A program made the position numbers and the translations under genes. A model generated the notes under the pieces. The model saw only the letters and a list, made by a program, of their open reading frames with translations, was not told the DNA's origin and did not search any database. 11,859 bases of DNA from JAUUZT01 sp964654015 (lineage in GTDB: Bacteria > Chloroflexota > Dehalococcoidia > GIF9 > AB-539-J10): contig CAZZHQ010000073.1 of the NCBI GenBank assembly GCA_964654015.1, forward strand, positions 1 to 11,859. Reading direction: 5' to 3'. Of this stretch, positions 7,895-11,859 are shown in pieces. Within the stretch, counting starts at the first letter, position 1. The number at the start of each line of letters is the position of its first letter.

Positions 7895-8323
7895 ATGAAA
7901 AAGAGAGTGCTAACGAGAGTATCATCTTTCCTGGGCAGCAATTCCAAGGGAGTAGGTTTGGTAGAGGTGATTATTGCACTTGCCATTCTTGGACTGGTAG
8001 CCGCTGCTTTTCTAAACGGGCTGTCCACGTCACTGAATGCCGTCGTTATCAGCGATGAGGGCTCGACAGCCCTCGCCCTGGCGCAAGGCAAGATGGAATA
8101 TGTGAAGAGTCTTCCTTATGAGGAAGGTGCTTCTCCCTCATATGAGCAACCAGATGAACCTTCCTCAGATTATCCTGGCTATACTATCTCAGTCGCTGCT
8201 CCTCCCATTGATCCAGAAACGGGGAATCCTGCTGATGATATGGGCATCCAGAAAATAACAATCACTATTAAGTTTCAAAACAATGAGATATTTACATTAG
8301 AGGACTACAAGGTAAACCGATGA
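7895..8323 (+). CDS. Type IV prepilin-like protein (pseudopilin)
   Basis: This 142-residue protein has a class-III signal. The basic leader MKKRVLTRVSSFLGSNSKG ends at Gly19, followed by the hydrophobic helix VGLVEVIIALAILGLVAAAF with Glu24 at +5, the residue needed for subunit assembly and N-methylation. Prepilin peptidase would cut after Gly19, leaving about 123 residues. After the helix comes SLNAVVISDEGSTALALAQGKMEYVKSLPY (an alpha1-C/loop region typical of GspI/PilV-type minor pilins), a Pro/Ser-rich loop and the strand KITITIKFQNNEIFTLEDYKV. It lies 34 nt after pilC in the same operon, with only a weak purine stretch before the ATG. It could be a minor or a major subunit; PilV/GspI-like minor pseudopilin is the better guess. 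Confidence 0.85.
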   Translation: MKKRVLTRVSSFLGSNSKGVGLVEVIIALAILGLVAAAFLNGLSTSLNAVVISDEGSTALALAQGKMEYVKSLPYEEGASPSYEQPDEPSSDYPGYTISVAAPPIDPETGNPADDMGIQKITITIKFQNNEIFTLEDYKVNR

Positions 8324-8355
8324 CCATTTATTTTGTCGGTTACAAGCCTTTCCCT

Positions 8356-8423
8356 TTTTGTCATTCTGAGGGAGAGTTAGCTTTGTTTTGTCATTCTGAG
8401 GGAGAGAATCGACCGAAGAATCT
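8356..8423. repeat. Dispersed REP-like repeat, two direct copies inside the pilus-like operon
   Basis: A 21-nt sequence ending in TCATTCTGAGGGAGAG occurs at 8356-8376 and again, identically, at 8386-8406, 30 nt apart. The second copy continues as AATCGACCGAAGAATCT to 8423. A related copy, TCATCCTCGAGGGAG...CGACCGAAGGATCT, lies at 10181-10215. The repeat fills most of the 154-nt gap between the two prepilin-like genes and has no coding potential. Such sequences are usually dispersed through a genome. Confidence 0.75.
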
Positions 8424-8477
8424 CGCTCAGGACAATCTTGCAAAGCAATCCCGGGGTTTTAGAAGAAGGAAAATTCA

Positions 8478-8840
8478 ATGCTAGCTAAACCACACAGAAA
8501 ACAGAAAGGCTTCACCCTGATAGAGTTGATAATAGCCCTCGCCATAGCGAGTGCTATTGGCGCCGCCACCGCCATGACCGCAGGCAACCTGATTTCCATC
8601 CCCTCCATGAGCAACGAGAGTAATACCTCCATAAACCAGGTACGAAACGCCGTCCACTGGATCAGCCGTGATGCCATGATGGCTCATAATGTTACCACCA
8701 ATTACACTCAAGATGACCCAATATTCTTAGTATTGACACGTGAAGACTATGATGACAGTGAGTTGCATATAATCACTTATATCCTTGAAAGCACATCAGA
8801 TGGACTTAATAGACTCAAACAGTACTATTTTCTAACGTAG
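8478..8840 (+). CDS. Type IV prepilin-like protein, possibly shortened
   Basis: This 120-residue protein has a canonical prepilin signal. The leader MLAKPHRKQKG is cut after Gly11, then FTLIELIIALAIASAIGAA follows with Phe12 at +1 and Glu16 at +5. AAGGA at 8466-8470, 7 nt before the ATG, supports the start. The region SNTSINQVRNAVHWISRDAMMAHNV (about residues 50-74) is typical of GspJ/PilW-like pseudopilins, where a helix is followed by 'W.SRD...A'. The protein then ends after one short strand pair (IFLVLTRED...LHIITYIL). Homologues of this type normally continue with more strands, so the C-terminus may be lost. The sequence after the stop is AT-rich, and no continuation was seen in the frames I read past it. 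It lies between the repeat-filled gap and the PilX-like gene. Confidence 0.82.
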   Translation: MLAKPHRKQKGFTLIELIIALAIASAIGAATAMTAGNLISIPSMSNESNTSINQVRNAVHWISRDAMMAHNVTTNYTQDDPIFLVLTREDYDDSELHIITYILESTSDGLNRLKQYYFLT

Positions 8841-8922
8841 TTTAGTACTAATATACTACTATTAATAGAATTATTATTTTACAGAAACCGACTGTTATGT
8901 TAAGCTCGTTGCAGGAGTGGCA

Positions 8923-9969
8923 ATGCTGAATAGACTGAAGCGGGCAATAAGAGAAATAAACCAGAAACAGAATGGGCAGGTTTTAATACTTGTCCTAGTC
9001 GTGCTGGCTCTCGGCGGCATCGTCCTTGCTCCTACCCTCAACTACACCGCCACTAGCCTGAAGCACCAGCAGATAATGGAAACGGATTCGCTCTTATTCT
9101 ACTCCGCGGACTCAGGAATAGAAGAGGGATTACACTGGCTGGTTTTTAGCAGGGAAAGTGATGGAGTCTGGACGGGTGATGATGAGTCAGGATGGCTACG
9201 ATACCCCCCTAATATTATAAATGATTGCAGTGTGAGCATAAGTATAAATAAGCTGCCTGTCCTGGGCGATAACTATTTCACAGTTACCTCAACAGCTACA
9301 AGCGCTGACGGAGATGTAACCGCATTATCAACAATATGGGCAATCCACATAATCTATGGAGAATGGGAACCAAAAAAAGATACCTATTACGGTGATGTCT
9401 ACGTCGACGGCAATGTTGATACTGATAATTTTGCTATTATTATAGGTAATGTAATTGTATCTGGAGACATGGACCTAGATCCTCATTCTAGTGTTAGCGG
9501 CAATGTATCCGTAGAAGGTAATTTAATACTTGATAATAATACCAACATCTGGGGTGATATTGTTTGTGTTGGGGGTAATATTACCATCGGGAATGACTCA
9601 CTTGTTGAATCGGATATTTACATAACAGGCGATAATACCATCACTCTGAATGGAGGGGTCAATAAGGAGTCCAGGGTCAACGGAGATATATACGCCGTTG
9701 GCAATATCACCATTATAGCCAACCAGAGCGCTACGATCCAAGGTAATATCTACGTGACAGGTAATCTCACCATTGAGCTCAATCAAGCCAAGTCCGAAAT
9801 AGATGGAGACGTCTATGCCACTGGAAGCATCAGCATCGAAGAGGATGATCTCAACAGAATTACAGGTAACATCACTGAAAACTATACGGGGGAATACCCT
9901 ACGCACCTGGACTGTCCACAGTTTCCTGTGGGTAATCCAGTGGATATCCTTACATACGAGATAATATAG
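8923..9969 (+). CDS. PilX-like membrane protein fused to a bactofilin-like beta-helix
   Basis: This 348-residue protein starts at ATG 8923, chosen because AGGAG at 8913-8917 sits 5 nt upstream and would overlap an in-frame GTG at 8917. Residues 1-17 are basic and polar, then GQVLILVLVVLALGGIVLAP (18-37) forms one membrane helix. The following TATSLKHQQIMETDSLLFYSADSGIEEGLHWL is like the PilX/PilV N-terminal helix ('A..SGIEEGL'). The helix lacks a clear G|xxxxE prepilin site. Residues about 157-320 consist of short repeats with GDVYVDGNV, GNVIVSGDM, GNVSVEGNL, GDIVCVGGN, GDIYAVGNI, GNIYVTGNL and GDVYATGSI, which predict a right-handed beta-helix like bactofilins or polymer-forming proteins. 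The C-terminus (ILTYEII) looks complete. As the last gene of the operon, it is probably a minor, exposed component of the fibre or a scaffold; this role is inferred. Confidence 0.8.
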   Translation: MLNRLKRAIREINQKQNGQVLILVLVVLALGGIVLAPTLNYTATSLKHQQIMETDSLLFYSADSGIEEGLHWLVFSRESDGVWTGDDESGWLRYPPNIINDCSVSISINKLPVLGDNYFTVTSTATSADGDVTALSTIWAIHIIYGEWEPKKDTYYGDVYVDGNVDTDNFAIIIGNVIVSGDMDLDPHSSVSGNVSVEGNLILDNNTNIWGDIVCVGGNITIGNDSLVESDIYITGDNTITLNGGVNKESRVNGDIYAVGNITIIANQSATIQGNIYVTGNLTIELNQAKSEIDGDVYATGSISIEEDDLNRITGNITENYTGEYPTHLDCPQFPVGNPVDILTYEII

Positions 9970-10140
9970 AGTAGTGTTCGAATAATCTCTCTCCTGCTCT
10001 GTATCATATATTAAGCCCGTTTTCAGGTTCAATCAACCAACCGGCTACGGTAGTCCTCAATAACGCCAGTTTTTCACCCGTGATGTGCATGTCAGTTTGC
10101 GCTCATTACACATGTAGCTACTTATCCTATAAAACATTTG

Positions 10141-10270
10141 AGATTCTTCGCCTTCGGCTCAGAATGACAACCCTTTTCTGTCATCCTCGAGGGAGTGATA
10201 ACGACCGAAGGATCTTCCCACTAGATAGATTTCAATTCGATAAGATTCTTCGCTACGCTCAAGAATGACA
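10141..10270. repeat. Cluster of REP-like inverted repeats
   Basis: Three related units follow each other. At 10141-10169 and 10243-10270 AGATTCTTCG...AGAATGACA is found in one orientation; at 10181-10215 TCATCCTCGAGGGAG...CGACCGAAGGATCT is its opposite. Each outer unit can fold: ATTCT (10143-10147) with AGAAT (10161-10165) plus an inner GCC/GGC, and ATTCTT (10245-10250) with AAGAAT (10261-10266). The middle unit matches the repeat at 8391-8423 in the pilus-like operon. Confidence 0.7.
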
Positions 10271-10288
10271 AAGCCGGGCAGGAAGACA

Positions 10289-10354
10289 AAACACTAAATC
10301 CTAAGTTCTAAATACTAAACAAACACAAAGCACGAAACTTTAAATCCGAAACTT
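10289..10354 (+). repeat. Seven-base-phased repeat, copy 1 of a 38-nt direct repeat
   Basis: From 10292 to 10354 the sequence can be read as nine consecutive heptamers: CACTAAA, TCCTAAG, TTCTAAA, TACTAAA, CAAACAC, AAAGCAC, GAAACTT, TAAATCC, GAAACTT. The first 38 nt (10289-10326) recur exactly at 11822-11859 in the same orientation. The strand is nearly free of G and has no dyad symmetry. Confidence 0.75.
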
Positions 10355-10370
10355 ACTGCCTTCACGCCGT

Positions 10371-10394
10371 TCCACCACCGGGTGGATTCCTGCT
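10371..10394. repeat. Small hairpin with GGTGGATTCCTGCT motif
   Basis: TCCACC (10371-10376) and GGTGGA (10381-10386) form a perfect 6-bp stem around ACCG. The overlapping 14 nt GGTGGATTCCTGCT (10381-10394) recur at 11158-11171, in front of another hairpin, so this looks like a decayed copy of the same dispersed repeat. Confidence 0.45.
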
Positions 10395-10432
10395 AGCTAG
10401 ATTTCAGGTTTTCAGTTATTAGATACTGATTA

Positions 10433-10768
10433 TTAAAGGAACTCAATAGTATTTTCCAGTTCTTCCTCAGTAAGAACCTGTGTTACAAGCTCCACCCTGC
10501 GAATACATTCTCCCAGAGACAAATCCAGAGGATGAGCATATAGAATCCCTTTGTGGCCTTCTCCTTCATGACGCAATTGATGAGCCATCTTAAGGAAATC
10601 AACATCATGAGTGAGGATAACTGCTTCTAATTCGAAGGCACGATTGAGATGGTATTCGTCACTTTTACCTAAATCACCAGTGTCTCGTACTGATATCACC
10701 TCTATCCCTCTCCTTCTAAGTCCATCCACATTTGCTGACTCAATATTCTCATCACAGTAGATTTTCAT
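10433..10768 (-). CDS. DUF5615 PIN-like protein, probable toxin
   Basis: This 111-residue protein has a compact PIN-like (Mut7-C-like) domain. Visible conserved residues are CDEN (Asp6, Glu7, Asn8) after the first strand, VDGLRRRGIEVISVRD (14-29), SDEYHLNRA (36-44, with Asp37), the ILTHDVDFL block (51-59, with Asp55 and Asp57) and HKGILYAHP (72-80). The acidic residues 6, 37, 55 and 57 are arranged as in nucleases of the PIN fold, so RNase activity is plausible (family knowledge plus inference). Its ATG overlaps the TGA of the upstream DUF433 gene by four bases (ATGA), the tight coupling typical of antitoxin-toxin pairs. It has no good ribosome-binding site of its own. It is convergent with the pilus-like operon. 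Confidence 0.88.
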   Translation of the reverse strand: MKIYCDENIESANVDGLRRRGIEVISVRDTGDLGKSDEYHLNRAFELEAVILTHDVDFLKMAHQLRHEGEGHKGILYAHPLDLSLGECIRRVELVTQVLTEEELENTIEFL

Positions 10769-11085
10769 GCTTCAAGCTTGGCGCGTAGTTTGGATGGGTA
10801 CTGCTTTCGCAGTTCATTAACAAGCCTCTGTTCCTTTTTATATGTTCCATCCAATTCAGATTTATGCTCATAGTAATAAGAAAGAGCATCATGTATTTGA
10901 GCAAGGCTCAGGTGAGAAAATTGTTCAATTATCTGGTCTGGTGTCATTCCTCCAAATTCATAGCGAATAGCAATATCCATAACCTTGGTGCGTGTTCCCA
11001 TTATTATAGGGCTTCCCCCTTTAACCCCTGGGGTAATAACTACATATGGATGCTTTATTTCCTTAAGCTCTGGATTTATTGACAT
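10765..11085 (-). CDS. DUF433 protein, probable antitoxin of the DUF5615 partner
   Basis: This 106-residue protein carries the DUF433 signature: ITPGVKGGSPIIMGTRTKVMDIAIRYEFG (17-45), where GG.P.I.GTR is the hallmark, then TPDQIIEQFSHLSLAQIHDALSYYYEHKSEL (48-78), a helix-turn-helix-like region. The C-terminal tail (83-106) is charged and could cover the toxin. DUF433 genes commonly precede DUF5615 genes as VapBC-like modules. An ideal AAGGAGG (complement of 11090-11096) supports the ATG at 11085. It has its own promoter upstream and overlaps the toxin gene by four bases. Autorepression by the complex would be usual for such pairs, but no operator dyad is obvious. Confidence 0.88.
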   Translation of the reverse strand: MSINPELKEIKHPYVVITPGVKGGSPIIMGTRTKVMDIAIRYEFGGMTPDQIIEQFSHLSLAQIHDALSYYYEHKSELDGTYKKEQRLVNELRKQYPSKLRAKLEA

Positions 11086-11107
11086 CTCTCCTCCTTTTTA
11101 CAAATCA

Positions 11108-11137
11108 ATTATATGCTATCCGGTTAAAATGAGCCAA
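11108..11137 (-). promoter_or_regulatory. Promoter of the DUF433-DUF5615 pair
   Basis: On the minus strand a perfect TATAAT (complement of 11108-11113) lies 18 nt after TTGGCT (complement of 11132-11137). Transcription would begin near 11101 and give a 15-16 nt leader that contains the AAGGAGG ribosome-binding site. Confidence 0.6.
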
Positions 11138-11157
11138 GACAATGTACTCATTCCGGT

Positions 11158-11186
11158 GGTGGATTCCTGCTTTCGCAGGAATGACA
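11158..11186. repeat. Dispersed hairpin repeat between the divergent accessory genes
   Basis: ATTCCTGC (11163-11170) and GCAGGAAT (11175-11182) make a perfect 8-bp stem with a TTTC loop, preceded by GGTGG and followed by GACATA. A partial copy of its left half lies at 10381-10394. It sits upstream of both the DUF433 promoter and the first HicB-like gene, not at the end of a transcript, so terminator function is unlikely. Confidence 0.6.
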
Positions 11187-11243
11187 TAAAGGATAGCAGG
11201 TATGATAACGATGGGTATGTATAGATAATTTCAATGACTGCAT

Positions 11244-11272
11244 TTGTATGACTGCGCTATTTTAGGCATAAT
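11244..11272 (+). promoter_or_regulatory. Likely promoter of the first HicB-like gene
   Basis: TTGTAT (11244-11249) and CATAAT (11267-11272, 5/6 to consensus) are separated by 17 nt. Transcription would start near 11279, about 13 nt before the ATG at 11292, leaving just enough leader for the GAGG at 11282-11285. Confidence 0.4.
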
Positions 11273-11291
11273 ATAAGCAGCGAGGTCTGTT

Positions 11292-11477
11292 ATGAGATAT
11301 AAAGTCAATGTGAAAAAAACTGATGAGGGCTATTCTATTTGCTGTCCCGGATTACCTGGTTGCTGGTCACAGGGAGAAACAGAAAGAGAAGCATTAGAGA
11401 ACATAAAAGATGCTATTCAGGCTTACCTGGAAACCGTTGAAGAATTAAGCAAAAGTGCGGCAATAGAATTCGAATAG
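11292..11477 (+). CDS. HicB-like antitoxin-family protein
   Basis: This 61-residue protein is nearly all HicB domain. MRYKVNVKKTDEGYSICCPGLPGCWSQGET (1-30) matches the family's 'Y.V.....EGY....P.LPGC.SQG.T' pattern, and EREALENIKDAIQAYLETVEEL (31-52) is the usual following helix. HicB proteins are partially RNase-H-folded antitoxins of the HicA mRNA interferase. There is no added C-terminal DNA-binding domain here. The ATG is preceded by GAGG at 11282-11285. No HicA-like reading frame is found on either side; the next gene is a second HicB-like protein 41 nt downstream. It may be an orphan or act with a distant toxin. Confidence 0.85.
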   Translation: MRYKVNVKKTDEGYSICCPGLPGCWSQGETEREALENIKDAIQAYLETVEELSKSAAIEFE

Positions 11478-11496
11478 GCGCCACCAGAATTACTTG

Positions 11497-11505
11497 TGAT
11501 ATAAT
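11497..11505 (+). promoter_or_regulatory. Extended -10 promoter of the second HicB-like gene
   Basis: TGATATAAT at 11497-11505 is an exact TGn-TATAAT extended -10 element, which works without a good -35. Transcription would begin near 11512, only about 7 nt before the ATG at 11519, so the mRNA would be nearly leaderless. Confidence 0.45.
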
Positions 11506-11518
11506 TTACAGAGGCGAT

Positions 11519-11758
11519 ATGAAGACTTATGTTTTTAAGATAGTGCTGGAGCCCGATGAAGATCGCTGGTTTGCTTATTGTCCAGCCCTTGAAGAAAAAG
11601 GCGGAGCCACCTGGGGAAATACCAGTGCTGAAGCCCTGAAGAATATAAGAGAGGTAATTGAAATGACTATCGCAAGCCTCATCGAGCATGGAGACCCAAT
11701 TCCCGAGGAACCAGAAGTGAGGATATTCTCCGAACCACTCGTAGCTATAACTGTATGA
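11519..11758 (+). CDS. Second HicB-like protein
   Basis: This 79-residue protein has the HicB-like fold pattern: TYVFKIVLEPDEDRWFAYCPALEEKGGATWGNTSAEALKNIREVIEMTIASLIEHG (3-58). The core 'W.AYCPALE..G..T.G.T..EAL.NI.E' resembles the UPF0150/HicB family but differs clearly from its upstream neighbour (PALEEKGGATWG instead of PGLPGCWSQG). The C-terminal extension DPIPEEPEVRIFSEPLVAITV is common in this subgroup. GAGG at 11511-11514 lies close to the ATG. It begins 41 nt after the first HicB-like gene with a possible promoter of its own. No toxin partner is visible before the window ends; a HicA gene could lie beyond position 11859. Confidence 0.83.
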   Translation: MKTYVFKIVLEPDEDRWFAYCPALEEKGGATWGNTSAEALKNIREVIEMTIASLIEHGDPIPEEPEVRIFSEPLVAITV

Positions 11759-11817
11759 GTGTATGCGACTACTCAAAGCTCCGCTCTCTTACTGTCAGAG
11801 ACATAGGGGGGTAGGAA

Positions 11818-11859
11818 CACTAAACACTAAATCCTAAGTTCTAAATACTAAACAAACAC
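11818..11859 (+). repeat. Seven-base-phased repeat, copy 2, cut by the window edge
   Basis: Six heptamers follow one another: CACTAAA twice, then TCCTAAG, TTCTAAA, TACTAAA, CAAACAC. Positions 11822-11859 are identical to 10289-10326 (38 nt, same orientation). The repeat continues out of the window, so its true length is unknown. Confidence 0.75.

Larger units (their letters stand above)
9970..10432. other. Non-coding stretch made largely of dispersed repeats
   Basis: The 463 nt between the convergent pilus-like operon and the DUF5615 gene contain no credible gene. From 10141 to 10270 it holds three REP-like units in alternating orientation, from 10289 to 10354 a seven-base-phased repeat, and at 10371-10394 a small hairpin with a GGTGGATTCCTGCT motif. 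No convincing intrinsic terminator is seen for either flanking gene; the REP-like hairpins could serve as transcription brakes. Confidence 0.6.

Noticed and set aside
8917..8922. GTG start for the PilX-like gene
   Set aside because: The GTG overlaps the AGGAG ribosome-binding site, which is correctly spaced for the ATG at 8923.
9598..10032. 144-codon minus-strand reading frame
   Set aside because: It lies antisense to the beta-helix repeats of the PilX-like gene; the open frame follows from the repetitive codons of that gene.
10080..10268. 62-codon plus-strand reading frame
   Set aside because: It is a translation of the REP-like repeat cluster, has no Shine-Dalgarno and its codons simply read through the hairpin units.
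10289..10354. Heptamer repeat as a CRISPR array
   Set aside because: The units are 7 nt with no spacers between them and no cas gene is present.

Overview
The window reads as part of a bacterial chromosome, most likely a Chloroflexota (Dehalococcoidia-like) genome. This placement is an inference from several weak signs: an archaeal-style winged-helix protein, a compact type IV pilus-like gene set, DUF433/DUF5615 and HicB-type small modules, and dispersed intergenic repeats of the TCATTCTGAGGGAG / CGACCGAAGAATCT and CACTAAA-heptamer kinds. No rRNA, tRNA, CRISPR array, transposase or phage gene is visible.

Layout. (1) Positions 35-754, minus strand: two small putative DNA-binding proteins, a ribbon-helix-helix-like protein downstream of a winged-helix protein. 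The latter's promoter region carries three TTACCAT repeats. (2) Positions 946-4167, minus strand: a 1073-residue exported surface protein with a signal peptide, Asp-box (BNR-like) repeats, two fibronectin-III-like modules (the first with eight cysteines) and a C-terminal membrane anchor. (3) Positions 4168-4306: a divergent promoter region. (4) Positions 4307-9969, plus strand: a type IV pilus/type II secretion-like operon. It encodes a PilB/GspE ATPase with two extra N-terminal domains, a PilC/GspF platform protein, two prepilin-like proteins and a PilX-like membrane protein fused to a bactofilin-like beta-helix. (5) Positions 9970-10432: a non-coding stretch built from dispersed repeats. (6) Positions 10433-11758: a small accessory block with a DUF433-DUF5615 toxin-antitoxin-like pair on the minus strand and two HicB-like proteins on the plus strand. 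It is flanked by direct copies of a 38-nt repeat, the second of which runs to the window edge.

How the genes may work together. The ATPase would power, and the GspF protein would anchor, assembly of a short fibre from the two pseudopilins, with the PilX-like protein as an accessory or tip component. The divergently transcribed surface protein could be a partner or substrate, but only its position supports this. Prepilin peptidase, retraction ATPase, PilMNO and secretin genes are not in the window. The most unusual items are the duplicated N-terminal domains of the ATPase, the membrane-helix plus beta-helix fusion, and the seven-base-phased repeat flanking the toxin-antitoxin block.
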